The notes below the pieces were generated by a model that had not been told where the DNA came from, did no database searches, and saw nothing but the letters and a program-made list of their open reading frames with translations. Both the position numbers and the translations under genes were made by a program. From Ruminococcus sp. AF31-8BH (GTDB lineage: Bacteria; Bacillota; Clostridia; Lachnospirales; Lachnospiraceae), in NCBI RefSeq assembly GCF_003460605.1, contig NZ_QTVN01000001.1, positions 434,001 through 498,000 of the forward strand: a stretch of DNA of 64,000 nt, in the 5' to 3' direction. This document shows, piece after piece, positions 17,923-27,514 of this stretch. Within the stretch, counting starts at the first letter, position 1; each line of letters opens with the position of its first letter.

Positions 17923-20112
17923 ATGCAAATTGCAGTTTACGGAAAAGGCGGAATCGGGAAATCCACCATGAGCGCCAATCTGAGTGCTGCCCTGGCGGCC
18001 TGCGGCAGCAAAGTACTCCAGATCGGCTGCGATCCCAAACACGATTCCACGCGTCTTCTGCACCACGGCAGAAAGGTTGTCACCATTCTGGACTATCTTT
18101 TAAATACCCCTGAAGACGAACAAAAGCTGGATGATGTGTTAATGACAGGATTTCTGGACACTGGCTGCGTGGAAGCAGGAGGTCCCAGACCTGGAATGGG
18201 CTGTGCCGGACGCGGAATCCTGACCGCTTTTGATTTTCTCAACCAGTTCCACGCCATGGAGCATTATGACCAGATCGTATATGATGTGCTTGGTGATGTT
18301 GTCTGCGGCGGCTTTGCCGTTCCTGTCCGCAGACAGTATGCCAATGCCGTTTTTCTTGTAACCAGCGGAGAATCTATGGCAATTTATGCCGCCAATAACA
18401 TTCTCTGCGGAATCAAAAACCTGAATCCAAATGGCAGCCAGATTGCCGGAATCATCTACAACAGCCGCGGCGTAGGCGACGAAAGCAAACGGGTAGAAGA
18501 TTTCGCACAGGCTGTGCACCTTCCCATTCTTGCCCGCATCCCCAGAAGCAGCAGCTTTGCCCAGGCAGAAAAAGAAGCCATGACTCTTGTAGAAAAGGAT
18601 CCAGACAGCACAGAAGCCAAGATTTTCCTCGAACTTGCAGGGAAGCTTTTAAACCAGCCCAGGCTTTATCCTGCTCAGCCATTATCCGAAGAGCAGATGG
18701 AATTATTTATGCGCGGCGACACCCCTTCCCAGGCCACAGCACCTGTCCAGGAAAAGAAGCCTGCAGTTGTGATTCCCCCAACACCAGCTGCGCCTTCCGG
18801 AACCAAGAAGCGGGCACTGTCTGACCCGTTCAGCCGTGTTCCTTTATACGGCTGTGCCTACCGGGGCGCAGTTGACCTTGCCATCCACATAAAAGATGCC
18901 GCCGTTCTCGGCCATGCCCCCAAAAGCTGCACCTGGTATGCCATCAATGGCTTCAGCAGCTACGCCAGGAGAGGCTTATATGAACGTGGAATCCTCTATC
19001 CCGCCTTTGTCCCAAGACAATTCGAAAACACGGATATCACAGTAAATGATGCTGTATATGGCGGCATAGACCATGCCCGGCAGAAAGCACTGGAAATGGC
19101 AGCGCGGGGGATCCGCAATATCATCGCTGTTACCGCCTGCATTCCTGGATTAAGCGGAGATGACCTGGTTCCTCTTCAAAAAGAACTGAAAACTCTTGGA
19201 GTGAATATGTATATCATCCACACCGACGGAATCGAAGCCGGAGACTACAATGACGGCATGGCTCTCTGCTACAAAACCCTGGCCCTGGAAGCTGTGGATT
19301 CTGATGTGACACCAGAACCAGACTGCATCAACATTGTCTATGAACCCACCATCTCCTCCCAGACCGACAAGAACTTTATGGATCTTCAGGACATGCTGGA
19401 AAAAATGGGCATCCGCATCAACTGCCGTTTTCTCTGCGCTGAGTTCATGGAAAACATTCGCCAGTTTAAGAAAGCACCTTATTCCATTATGGCCCGTTAT
19501 GATGAGCTGGGCCATCAGCTGCAGAACATATTTGAAGAGAAATATGGCTGCAAATTTCTGGACGGGGAACTTCCCAGAGGCTTTTCGGAAACCGCTGACT
19601 GGCTGCGCATGGTAGGAAGACTTTATGGCAAAACTGCAGAAGCAGAGCAGGTAATCGCAGAAAAACAGCTTCAGTACCGCAACCAGATTGATGCACTGAA
19701 GCCTTTGTATAAAAATAAAAAAGTACTCTTTTTCCTGAACAACAAAATTATCGACTGGATCTTTGAGCTGTCCCGCGATCTTGACTGGAATGTAGTAGAC
19801 TCCATCCTCATCGGCAGCAAGGAGGACAGAACTATGGACTGGAGACACCAGTTCTCAAAGGACTGGGATGGAAATCTGGAATCCCTGAAAAAATCCATAG
19901 CAGAGAAGAAGCCGGACCTTATCATACTCAATCATTCCATTGCCCAGGCCTGTATTCCGGCTGATATCTTCACAGCAAATCTGTCCCGGGACGTTGGTTC
20001 CGGCTTCTTCGCAGGAACCGAATGCGCCCTGCGGTGGAGCCAGCTGTTTGAAAACTCTTTAGAAGGAAGGTGGAAGCATGACAAATCAATATTTGAGAAA
20101 CTCTGTCGCTGA
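17923..20112 (+). CDS. Nitrogenase-like fusion protein: NifH-type reductase joined to NifD-type component
   Basis: 729 residues from the ATG after AGGAGG. The first ~250 are a NifH/BchL-type ATPase: P-loop GKGGIGKST (7-15), switch DPKHDST, and both [4Fe-4S] ligands, Cys94 (GMGCAGRG) and Cys128 (VVCGGF). A Pro/Ala-rich linker (about 265-300) leads to a NifD/NifE-like domain with Cys311 (GCAYRGA), Cys336 (APKSC) and Cys406 (TACIPG), placed like cluster-binding cysteines of component 1. NifH and NifD are normally separate chains. No nifB, nifE, nifN or nif regulators are present. By family logic it passes electrons, with ATP hydrolysis, to a metallocluster reductase. The substrate is unknown. 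The stop overlaps the next gene by 35 bp. Confidence 0.9.
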   Translation: MQIAVYGKGGIGKSTMSANLSAALAACGSKVLQIGCDPKHDSTRLLHHGRKVVTILDYLLNTPEDEQKLDDVLMTGFLDTGCVEAGGPRPGMGCAGRGILTAFDFLNQFHAMEHYDQIVYDVLGDVVCGGFAVPVRRQYANAVFLVTSGESMAIYAANNILCGIKNLNPNGSQIAGIIYNSRGVGDESKRVEDFAQAVHLPILARIPRSSSFAQAEKEAMTLVEKDPDSTEAKIFLELAGKLLNQPRLYPAQPLSEEQMELFMRGDTPSQATAPVQEKKPAVVIPPTPAAPSGTKKRALSDPFSRVPLYGCAYRGAVDLAIHIKDAAVLGHAPKSCTWYAINGFSSYARRGLYERGILYPAFVPRQFENTDITVNDAVYGGIDHARQKALEMAARGIRNIIAVTACIPGLSGDDLVPLQKELKTLGVNMYIIHTDGIEAGDYNDGMALCYKTLALEAVDSDVTPEPDCINIVYEPTISSQTDKNFMDLQDMLEKMGIRINCRFLCAEFMENIRQFKKAPYSIMARYDELGHQLQNIFEEKYGCKFLDGELPRGFSETADWLRMVGRLYGKTAEAEQVIAEKQLQYRNQIDALKPLYKNKKVLFFLNNKIIDWIFELSRDLDWNVVDSILIGSKEDRTMDWRHQFSKDWDGNLESLKKSIAEKKPDLIILNHSIAQACIPADIFTANLSRDVGSGFFAGTECALRWSQLFENSLEGRWKHDKSIFEKLCR

Positions 20113-21439
20113 TCACATCACAGGTGCCATCTCCGCCTGTGAAGGAATCCGAAACAACCTTGTAATCCTGAATGGTCCTATTGGCTGCAAAACTTACTAC
20201 ACCTTCAGCGGCGTAGATTCTGTAGTGCGAAGATCTGACCTGTGGAGTCTTCGCGGGGAACTTCAGCTGGAGGACGCCATGGATGACCACCTGCTGCGCA
20301 GCCAGTACTGTGTGGGAAGCGCCCGCACTCCGGCAACCAATCTGCGCTACACAGACTACATTTTCGGAACCGGGGAACAGCTGCACCGTGCGCTGAATGA
20401 TTTTTTTGCGGAAAGAAAATACGACCTTTTTACTGTGATCCAGACACCCGGCACTTCTCTTCTGGGAGAAGCCTTAGAACCAGAGCTTGATGAGATCAGC
20501 AGTGAATTTCAGATTCCCCACCTTTTCATTGAATCTCCTGCCTTTTCAGAGAATTCCATGATTGGCTATGATGAGACCACTGTTCGCCTGATGGAGCTTT
20601 TATGCGACCGGACTTCATCTGGGAACAAAGATACCGCCACTCCCCGTGTAAATCTTTTCGGCTTTGACTCCCATGAGAAATTTCCGGAAGGCGGCCTTAA
20701 AGAAATCACCAGACTATTAAAACTGTGCGGCATTGAAGTTCATACAGCAGTTGGCATCAACTGCCCGGTCTCCGATTTCCGTACCATTGGGGAAGCAGAT
20801 GCTAATATTATTCTCTGTCCGGAACGGTGCAAAAAAACAGCCGAGTACCTTCGCACTCATTTTAATGCACCGGTTTACGAAACAGGAGGCATGCCCATCG
20901 GCTTTGATCTTACAGAGAAATTTGTCCGGGAAATTTCAGAACTGCTGGGCACAGACTGCACCGCCGCATTAGATGACATTGAAGAAAACCGCGCCCGGGC
21001 TTTCTACTACATTGCACATTGCATGGGAAGCAGCGGTTTCCCCAAAGATCTTCGTTATGCAGCAGAAGGAGAACCTTCTGTCCTCTGTGGGTATGTAGAT
21101 TTCCTTTCCGGTTATCTTGGCATTAAACCAAAGGCGATCCATCCTCTTTACACCCAGTGCCATACAGAAAATCTGATCCGGGAAAAGCTTCAGGAGCTTC
21201 ACTGTGAAGATGCCCTGGAACAGGATATTGCAGCTGTCAATAATGTGCTTCTCCTGGCCGGCGCAAACACTATTGTGGAATTAAATACCTACAGCAATAA
21301 CATTTTCGGAATTGAAACAGCCAATCCCGGCTCCGGATACATTCACGTAATTCCCAAAACATACGTTGGCTGCCAGGGTGCCCTGTACCTTCTCGAGCAG
21401 GTTCTAAACGGCACTAAATTGTTGCGGTCGTGGCTTTAA
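20078..21439 (+). CDS. Nitrogenase component 1-like protein (NifK/NifD-type subunit)
   Basis: 453 residues, starting within the 3' end of the fusion gene (GGAAGG upstream), so the two are translationally coupled and probably form a heteromer. Cys21 (SACEG) and Cys37 (GPIGCKTY) match the first two cluster cysteines of the family, and Cys78 is a further candidate. The usual third site, a Cys before the IGDD-like turn, reads TPGTSLLGE here and lacks Cys. Thus the cluster between subunits is probably not a standard P-cluster. The C-terminal VGCQGALYLLEQ is conserved-looking. The closest broad families are the group IV nitrogenase-like enzymes, such as F430-biosynthesis and methylthio-alkane reductases. 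Assignment to one of these is not justified. Confidence 0.88.
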   Translation: MTNQYLRNSVADHITGAISACEGIRNNLVILNGPIGCKTYYTFSGVDSVVRRSDLWSLRGELQLEDAMDDHLLRSQYCVGSARTPATNLRYTDYIFGTGEQLHRALNDFFAERKYDLFTVIQTPGTSLLGEALEPELDEISSEFQIPHLFIESPAFSENSMIGYDETTVRLMELLCDRTSSGNKDTATPRVNLFGFDSHEKFPEGGLKEITRLLKLCGIEVHTAVGINCPVSDFRTIGEADANIILCPERCKKTAEYLRTHFNAPVYETGGMPIGFDLTEKFVREISELLGTDCTAALDDIEENRARAFYYIAHCMGSSGFPKDLRYAAEGEPSVLCGYVDFLSGYLGIKPKAIHPLYTQCHTENLIREKLQELHCEDALEQDIAAVNNVLLLAGANTIVELNTYSNNIFGIETANPGSGYIHVIPKTYVGCQGALYLLEQVLNGTKLLRSWL

Positions 21440-21488
21440 AGAAATACACCTGATTTCTTATCCATCAGAAGCTTGCACTGCAAGGCAT

Positions 21489-21526
21489 AAAAAAGGTTGT
21501 TCGATACGCTCTCGAACAACCTTTTT
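21489..21526. terminator. Bidirectional intrinsic terminator between convergent operons
   Basis: A perfect 15-bp stem with A and T tracts on both sides (about 21489-21504 with 21512-21526). It separates the rightward nitrogenase-like genes from the leftward ABC transporter operon. Confidence 0.92.
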
Positions 21527-21550
21527 CTAAAAACACCTGAATATTATTTC

Positions 21551-22561
21551 TTATTCCGTGAACTGAAAACAAGCCACCTTATGTCCCGGTTCTACTTCCT
21601 GCAGAGGCGGTACGTTTTCCTTACACTTCTCTGAACACCAACTGCATCGCTCTGCAAAGGCACAGCCCTTCCGGATTTTCAGAGGGCTGGGAGGTTCGCC
21701 CTTTGGCGCTGCAATCTCTTCATTCTGATCACAGTACACATCAAAAATAGAACCCAGCAACATTTTTGTATACGGATGCATAGCCTTCTCACCAAGGGTT
21801 TCGCTTTCCAGAAGCTCCACGATCCTGCCAAGATACATCACTGCGATCCGCTGGCTTACGCTCCTTACCAGAGCCAGATCATGGCCGATAAACAGACAGC
21901 CAATGTTCTTTTCCTCTACAAGCTTTACCAGCAGCTGCGCAATCTGATTCTGTATGGAGACATCCAGCGCCCCTGTTGCCTCATCACAGATCAGAAGCTT
22001 GGGCTGAATGGAAATCGCACGGGCAATTGCCACTCTCTGCAGCTGACCGCCGGAAAGCTCATGAGGATAGCGGCTGACGAATTCTTCTGGAAGTCCAACC
22101 TCCTGAAGCAGTCTGCCCACTTCTTTCAGACCTTCTGCTTTGCTGATCCCATCGAAGTTCCGCCTGGCTTCCATAAGATAGGTTCCCACCTTCATTCTTG
22201 GACTAAATGAACTTAAAGGATCCTGGAATACCATCTGGATATTGCGGCGAAAACGCCTTTTCTCGCCGCCTTTCAATCCGATATAATCTTTTCCCTCCAG
22301 CAAAACCTTTCCATCGGAAGTCGGAGTGATCCCGGCGATCATTCTGGCCAGGGTACTTTTCCCGCAGCCGCTCTCTCCTACGATTCCCAGGCATTCGCCC
22401 TTCTGAAGGGAAAAACTAACATGATTTACTGCATACAGTTTTTCTTTTTTTACCGGAAATGTTTTGTTCAGATCCATCACTTCCAGAAGAATCTCATTAC
22501 TTTGCAAATCGTTTTCCCTCCAGCCTTGGCACTGCTGCCAAAAGACTTCTGGTGTATTCAT
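21551..22561 (-). CDS. Peptide/nickel-type ABC transporter ATPase, OppF/DppF-like
   Basis: Up to 336 residues. Walker A GESGCGKST, Q-loop VFQDP, signature LSGGQLQR, Walker B LLICDEAT and H-loop GHDLA are all present, followed by the C-terminal oligopeptide/dipeptide extension with a cysteine cluster (C-x4-C-x2-C-x3-C around residues 302-316) that in the family can bind an Fe-S cluster. The start is uncertain: the ATG at 22561 overlaps the upstream ATPase by 65 bp, and an ATG at 22477 just before the conserved core is an alternative. It is the last gene of the riboswitch-led operon and powers import with the OppD-like partner. Confidence 0.9.
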   Translation of the reverse strand: MNTPEVFWQQCQGWRENDLQSNEILLEVMDLNKTFPVKKEKLYAVNHVSFSLQKGECLGIVGESGCGKSTLARMIAGITPTSDGKVLLEGKDYIGLKGGEKRRFRRNIQMVFQDPLSSFSPRMKVGTYLMEARRNFDGISKAEGLKEVGRLLQEVGLPEEFVSRYPHELSGGQLQRVAIARAISIQPKLLICDEATGALDVSIQNQIAQLLVKLVEEKNIGCLFIGHDLALVRSVSQRIAVMYLGRIVELLESETLGEKAMHPYTKMLLGSIFDVYCDQNEEIAAPKGEPPSPLKIRKGCAFAERCSWCSEKCKENVPPLQEVEPGHKVACFQFTE

Positions 22562-23291
22562 GCTTCGGATGGAAAATCACATCATCCCGCTTTCCGAACT
22601 CCACCAGTTTTCCCTGACACATAACTCCAATCTTATCTGAAATGTAGGAAGCAACTCCCATGTTGTGGGTTACAAGAATGATCGCTGCCTGATACTGCTC
22701 ACGAAGCTTTTTCATTTCTCTTACAACCTCTGCCTGGATCGTTACATCCAAAGCAGAAGTGGGCTCATCTGCAAGCAGCAGCTTGGGCCTTGCAGTCATT
22801 GACATGGCAATTCCCACGCGCTGCTTCATTCCGCCAGAAAGCTCAAAGGGATAAGAGCCAAGCACACGTTCCGGATCTGTCAGATGCATCTTTGTCAGCA
22901 TCTTTTTCTCCAGTCCGCGGCACTCCTCCTTCGGCATTTTGCGATGAACCAGAATTGACTCCCGATACTGAGAATCCACGATACGGATAGGATCCAGGGA
23001 AGCTCCAACATCCTGGAAAATCATTGCAATTTCCGTTCCACGGATTTTCTGTAGGGAGCGTTCATCCAATTCCAGAATGTTTTTTCCCTGAAATAAAATC
23101 TTTCCGTCTGTTACCTTGCCTCCAGGAGGCAGGATTCCCAGAATCGCGCGAATTAAAGTTGTTTTTCCGCTGCCGCTTTCACCTACAATGCTGACAATCT
23201 CCTTCTCTCCGATGGAAAGGGAAACATCGTCTACAGCGGCCTTTTGCCCCTGGTAGCTGATCGTACAGTTCTCAATGTTCAGAATATCCAT
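22497..23291 (-). CDS. Peptide/nickel-type ABC transporter ATPase, OppD/DppD-like
   Basis: 264 residues with Walker A GESGSGKTT, Q-loop IFQDVG, signature LSGGMKQR, Walker B LLLADEPTSALD and the switch His in VTHNMG. It is shorter than typical DppD (about 325), lacking most of the C-terminal regulatory extension, as NikD-type ATPases do. It starts 2 bp after the binding-protein stop and overlaps the next ATPase gene. Together they are the two nucleotide-binding subunits of one importer. Confidence 0.92.
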   Translation of the reverse strand: MDILNIENCTISYQGQKAAVDDVSLSIGEKEIVSIVGESGSGKTTLIRAILGILPPGGKVTDGKILFQGKNILELDERSLQKIRGTEIAMIFQDVGASLDPIRIVDSQYRESILVHRKMPKEECRGLEKKMLTKMHLTDPERVLGSYPFELSGGMKQRVGIAMSMTARPKLLLADEPTSALDVTIQAEVVREMKKLREQYQAAIILVTHNMGVASYISDKIGVMCQGKLVEFGKRDDVIFHPKHEYTRSLLAAVPRLEGKRFAK

Positions 23292-23293
23292 AA

Positions 23294-24823
23294 TTATTCA
23301 GCAAGTGTCCACTTATTTGTTACAAGATAATAGTCAATCGGGAATACAGTTACATTCTCGATTTTGCTGTTTACCAGAGTTACATTCTCATTTGCATACA
23401 TCCAGATTGCCGGAGCGTCATCAGCAAGAACTTGCTGTGCTTCTACGAATGCGCTTACACGGTCTTCCTGGGTAAATGCAGCATCCAGCTTGTCCAGAAC
23501 TGCCTGGAACTCATCGCTGTGATATCCGCTGTAGTTGTCGCTTCCGCCATCAGACCAGCGGTTCATCAGATATTTCTGTCCGTCACCAGCATTTACAGTC
23601 TGCCAGTTCGGGGATACCAGCATATCGAAATCACCAGCTGCACGCTTGTCGCTTACGTTCTCAAGCATCTCGATCTGAACGTCTACACCGATCTGTTTCC
23701 ACATATCCTGCAGAGTCTCGCTGACTGCAGTGGAGGAACCGTTGGAAATAGAAATTGTAAGGGAAAGATTCTCTCCGTCCTTATCTACGATTCCATCTCC
23801 GTCTGTATCGCTGTATCCAGCTGCCTCAAGGCACTCTTTTGCTTTATCAAGGTCATAGGTCTGTGCAGTTACTTTGTCAGAATCATAACCAACAGACGGC
23901 GGGAATGCAGTTCCGATTGGAGAAGAATATCCGTTTCCTGCAACCTGTGCAACAACGTCACGGTCTACTGCATAGGATAATGCAAGACGAAGGTTCTTAT
24001 CGGAAAGAGGATTTCCTTCGCGGCAGTTTAACTCGAAGTCGTTCTCTCTGGTACCGGTTACTTTTACGATGTTGATATCATCATTGTTCTCAACACGGCT
24101 GAGGGAAGTAGCATCCGGTCCCTGTGCAAGGTCGATATCTCCGGAAAGCATTGCATCTGCCTTTGTATCGCTTCCGATATTCTTTACAGTGATGCTCTTG
24201 ATCTCCGGTGCTCCGTCCCAGTAATTCTCGTTTGCAACAAGCTCGATTTTCTCCTCAGATACATACTCAGATACTGCGTACGGACCTGTGCAGATCGGCA
24301 TTGTGTCATAGTTGCTGGTGTCAGCAGTGGTGTCAACGATAACAGTCATAGGCTCTGTAAGCTGTGCTACAAATGCGCTGTACTCTCCGTCAGTTGTAAA
24401 TACTACATATTCTCCGTCAACATCGATGCTTGCGATTTTAAGGTCTCCTCCACGGGAGTTGTTGTCGATAGATCTCTGAATGGAATCTTTTACGATTTCA
24501 GGTGTTAACTCTGTACCATTGCTGAATTTTACGCCCTGGCGAATATGGAAACGATAGGTTGTGTCATCTGTCTGCTCCCACTCATCTGCTAACTGTCCAA
24601 CAATCTCCATGTTTTCGTTTACAGTTACAAGTGTCTCACCAACACCGCAGCGGGTAAGGTTCCATCCGCACCAGTCTGTTGCCGGATCCATACCTTCAAT
24701 GTAAGTGAAAAGTGCCAGATTGATGTGGCTGTCGTTGTCAGCAGCAAATGTTGTAACACCGCTTCCCATTACGCTGCAAGCCATAACTCCTGCAAATAAT
24801 AAAGACATTAACCGTTTTTTCAT
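23294..24823 (-). CDS. Extracellular binding protein, peptide/nickel family (SBP_bac_5)
   Basis: 509 residues with an N-terminal export signal ending in TFAA; VMAC could be a weak lipobox, so anchoring is uncertain. The family-5 signature DPATDWCGW..RCGVGETL follows, then the conserved LTPEIVKDSIQRS and the final YLVTNKW. Around residues 340-352 lies DTDGDGIVDKDGE, a calcium-binding loop common in Gram-positive members. The N-terminal pattern resembles NikA-like and other non-peptide ligand proteins more than classical OppA. With B12 riboswitch control, a cobalt/nickel complex or tetrapyrrole ligand is plausible but unproven. AGGAGG precedes the start. Confidence 0.9.
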   Translation of the reverse strand: MKKRLMSLLFAGVMACSVMGSGVTTFAADNDSHINLALFTYIEGMDPATDWCGWNLTRCGVGETLVTVNENMEIVGQLADEWEQTDDTTYRFHIRQGVKFSNGTELTPEIVKDSIQRSIDNNSRGGDLKIASIDVDGEYVVFTTDGEYSAFVAQLTEPMTVIVDTTADTSNYDTMPICTGPYAVSEYVSEEKIELVANENYWDGAPEIKSITVKNIGSDTKADAMLSGDIDLAQGPDATSLSRVENNDDINIVKVTGTRENDFELNCREGNPLSDKNLRLALSYAVDRDVVAQVAGNGYSSPIGTAFPPSVGYDSDKVTAQTYDLDKAKECLEAAGYSDTDGDGIVDKDGENLSLTISISNGSSTAVSETLQDMWKQIGVDVQIEMLENVSDKRAAGDFDMLVSPNWQTVNAGDGQKYLMNRWSDGGSDNYSGYHSDEFQAVLDKLDAAFTQEDRVSAFVEAQQVLADDAPAIWMYANENVTLVNSKIENVTVFPIDYYLVTNKWTLAE

Positions 24824-24909
24824 TTTGTTTTTTCTCCTCCTGTTGTTATGTGCATGTTTACTTTATCTATGTTCATCCTTCCAACCTCTGGGGCGGAAAG
24901 TAAACATCA

Positions 24910-25731
24910 TTATTTTTTTCCTTTGGGATTCATCAGATCCTGAATACAGTCTCCCAATAAGTTGAATATAATAACATTTATCAAAATTACCATTCCCGGT
25001 GCCATAAGCATCCAGGGCGCTGAATACATATAATCTTTTCCTTCTGAAAGCATGTAGCCCCATTCCGGCGTAGGCGGCTGAGAGCCAAGTCCTAACAGGG
25101 AAAGTCCTGCAATCGTCAGAAGCTTGCTTCCAATATCCTGGGTGATATTTACCAGAAGGGAAGGCATAACATTTGGGATAATGTAACCTGTCATAATGCG
25201 GAAATTGTTGGCTCCGCCCAGTCTGGCCTGTTCTATGTAGGTATTGTTCTTTATGGAAAGAACCAGGGAACGGCTGATTCTCGCGTAATAAGTCCATCCA
25301 GTGAGGGTCATTGCAAGGATCAGATTGGGAAGTCCTGTTCCCAGGAAGCTAACCAGTGCAATTGTGAAAATTGATCCTGGAAAAGCCATGAGCATATCGG
25401 AAAGACGCATCAACACTGCATCAAACGCGCCGCCCCAGAAACCGGCTGCTGTTCCCACCAGAATTCCCACAACTGAAATAATCGCAGTCACTGCAAAGGC
25501 AATCAGAAGAGAAGTTTTTCCTCCATAGAGGATTCTAGAAAAAATATCTCTTCCCATCTGGTCTGTTCCCAGAAGATACTGTTTGCAAGGTGCTTTCAAT
25601 AAATCGGTATAGTGTGTTTCAAGAGGATCGTATGGAGCAAATTTCCCGGCAAACAACGCAAACAATAGGAAAATCACTGCAAATGCTGCCGAAATTCCAA
25701 AACGGATCCATATTTTTTTCTTACTCTTCAT
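24910..25731 (-). CDS. ABC transporter permease, DppC/NikC-like
   Basis: 273 residues from the ATG at 25731 (AGGAG upstream; it overlaps the DppB-like gene by 11 bp). One N-terminal span, then five in the BPD_transp_1 domain. The family hallmark GTDQMGRDIFSRILYG follows the first periplasmic segment, and the EAA coupling loop is YIEQARLGGAN. It pairs with the DppB-like permease to form the membrane channel of the importer. An 11-residue upstream in-frame extension was not used because the ribosome binding site fits the inner ATG. Confidence 0.92.
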   Translation of the reverse strand: MKSKKKIWIRFGISAAFAVIFLLFALFAGKFAPYDPLETHYTDLLKAPCKQYLLGTDQMGRDIFSRILYGGKTSLLIAFAVTAIISVVGILVGTAAGFWGGAFDAVLMRLSDMLMAFPGSIFTIALVSFLGTGLPNLILAMTLTGWTYYARISRSLVLSIKNNTYIEQARLGGANNFRIMTGYIIPNVMPSLLVNITQDIGSKLLTIAGLSLLGLGSQPPTPEWGYMLSEGKDYMYSAPWMLMAPGMVILINVIIFNLLGDCIQDLMNPKGKK

Positions 25732-26668
25732 GCTGTACGGCTCCTCTCCTGATTCTTGGATCAAGCCACTGATATGAAATGTCCACCAAAAGATTTACCA
25801 GAACGTAAATGCATCCCATCCACATAACATATCCCTGGATCAGCTGATAATCTCTTCCGGAAATAGCAGCCACAGCCGCACTTCCAATTCCATTCCAGCT
25901 GAAAACCGTTTCCACGATCATGGTTCCTCCAAGCAGGCCGCCGAAGGACATTCCCAGCATGGTTACTACTGTAAGCAAGGAGTTGGGAAGCACATGGAAA
26001 AAGATGGTGCGGAATCTTCCCACGCCTCTGGCCTGACAGCCATTGATGTATTCTTCGTTCATCTGCTCTACCATTACCGCCCGGATTCGCCTTATATAAT
26101 ATGCGCTCATGCTTAATGATAAGGTGATGGCTGGCATGATCAGGCTTTTGAAGGAATCTGATCCGCCAACCGGAAGCCAGTGCAGATTGACTGCCAGCAG
26201 ATAGATCAGCATCATACCGCCCCAGAAGCTTGGCAGTGAAATTCCAAGGAAGGACATAAACCGGATAATATAATCTGCTGCCTTATCCTTATACACTGCT
26301 GATAAAATTCCCAGCGGAAAAGAAATCAGAAGCATCAGAATAAAAGAAGCAACTGCCAGCTTAATGGTATTGGGAAGCTTTCTTCCAAGCACCTGGGAGA
26401 CCGGCTGTGCATACTTTACCGACATTCCGAAATCACCGTGTAAAGCTCCCTTCAGCCAGCTTATATACTGTTCGCCGAAGGATTTGTTTAATCCATATTT
26501 TTCTTCAATCTTTGCAATTACTTCTCTGTCATGACCAGCACCCATGGATTCCGCCAGCTGCTCTGCCGGATTGGATGGCAGAATATATGTAAGTCCAAAG
26601 GTCATAATGGAAAGTCCAAACAGGATAATTACAAGTGAAACTAGTCGCTTACAAATTTCTTTTTTCAC
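25721..26668 (-). CDS. ABC transporter permease, DppB/NikB-like
   Basis: 315 residues from a GTG start (AGAAAGG upstream). The N-terminal LVIILFGLSIMTFGLTYILP, the HGDFGMSVKYAQPV motif after the first periplasmic loop, the EAA-loop YINGCQARGVG and the C-terminal DPRIRRG all match the DppB/OppB family. About six membrane spans. It starts 5 bp after the methyltransferase stop, which ties that enzyme to the transporter operon. Confidence 0.92.
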   Translation of the reverse strand: MKKEICKRLVSLVIILFGLSIMTFGLTYILPSNPAEQLAESMGAGHDREVIAKIEEKYGLNKSFGEQYISWLKGALHGDFGMSVKYAQPVSQVLGRKLPNTIKLAVASFILMLLISFPLGILSAVYKDKAADYIIRFMSFLGISLPSFWGGMMLIYLLAVNLHWLPVGGSDSFKSLIMPAITLSLSMSAYYIRRIRAVMVEQMNEEYINGCQARGVGRFRTIFFHVLPNSLLTVVTMLGMSFGGLLGGTMIVETVFSWNGIGSAAVAAISGRDYQLIQGYVMWMGCIYVLVNLLVDISYQWLDPRIRRGAVQHEE

Positions 26669-26672
26669 TTTT

Positions 26673-27401
26673 TCAGCCTTTCTGTGCTACAATGCAAAAG
26701 CTCATTGGCAGCGGACTGCCAGAAACTTCTACCTGTATTTTGCGAAATCCCAGGTCTACCAGTTTACCAAAATCCCATGCCGGGCGGTCAACCTGGCTCA
26801 TGGGCAGTTTTTTCGCAATTTCTTCCATAATATGGAAATCTACATTTTCTTTGTTATGGCGTGCGTGACAGCCCTGATTCTCTTCGTCACCGTACAGCTT
26901 CTGAAATTCCTGGTACATCTTTTCATATTTCTCGCTGAAATAATGGCGGTAGTAATTTCCATCTTCCAGAATCAGAATTCCGCCTTTTTTCAGAACCCGG
27001 CTTACTTCCTCATAGGCTTTATCCGCATGCTCCAGATTCCAGAATACATTTCTTGACACCACTGCATCGAAGCTGTTGTCCGGAAATTCCAGATTCTGTA
27101 CATCCATCTGCTTAAGATCCGCCTTCAGATTTTCCGCATCCAGATTTTTTCTGACTTCTTCCAGCATTTTGGGGCTGTAGTCCACGGCAGTTACCTGATA
27201 TCCCATAGACGCTAACAAGGTGGTAAAAAATCCGGCACCGCAGCCATCGTCCAGTACCGTGCACCCTTCTTCCAGAGAATTGCGGAAAATATTTTCCCAG
27301 TGCTTTCCCGGTTCTGTCTTTCGCTCTTCCATACTGGCATCAGAAAATCCGCCAGCTCTCATGTCCCAGTATGTCTGAATATCCTTCAGTAATTCAGCCA
27401 T
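26673..27401 (-). CDS. Class I SAM-dependent methyltransferase at the head of the B12-riboswitch operon
   Basis: 242 residues. The SAM-binding glycine motif is VLDDGCGAGFFTTLLA (about 49-64), the acidic motif II is VTAVDYSPKML, and motif III/post-III are DAVVSRNVFWNL and VLKKGGILILEDGN. This is the Methyltransf_11 fold. The acceptor is unknown. It is the first gene after the cobalamin riboswitch and nearly abuts the permease gene, so it is expressed with the importer. A role in modifying the imported compound, or a corrinoid-related molecule, is inference. Confidence 0.88.
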   Translation of the reverse strand: MAELLKDIQTYWDMRAGGFSDASMEERKTEPGKHWENIFRNSLEEGCTVLDDGCGAGFFTTLLASMGYQVTAVDYSPKMLEEVRKNLDAENLKADLKQMDVQNLEFPDNSFDAVVSRNVFWNLEHADKAYEEVSRVLKKGGILILEDGNYYRHYFSEKYEKMYQEFQKLYGDEENQGCHARHNKENVDFHIMEEIAKKLPMSQVDRPAWDFGKLVDLGFRKIQVEVSGSPLPMSFCIVAQKG

Positions 27402-27434
27402 TTACCTTTGTCCTCTCTGTTTTTTCAATAATAA

Positions 27435-27458
27435 AAGCCGCTGAAGACACAGCGGCTT
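27435..27458 (-). terminator. Intrinsic terminator in the riboswitch expression platform
   Basis: A perfect 9-bp GC-rich stem (27435-27443 with 27450-27458), then TTTTATTATT on the minus strand. It lies between the cobalamin aptamer and the methyltransferase start, so B12 binding would favour termination. Confidence 0.8.
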
Positions 27459-27514
27459 AACGGCATAATATTTCTATTACACGCAACCTCTATACTGTGA
27501 CTCGCAGCAAAAGT

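Noticed and set aside
17923..21439. True nitrogen-fixing nitrogenase
   Set aside because: H and D are fused, the K-like chain lacks a cluster cysteine, and no cofactor-biosynthesis nif genes are nearby.
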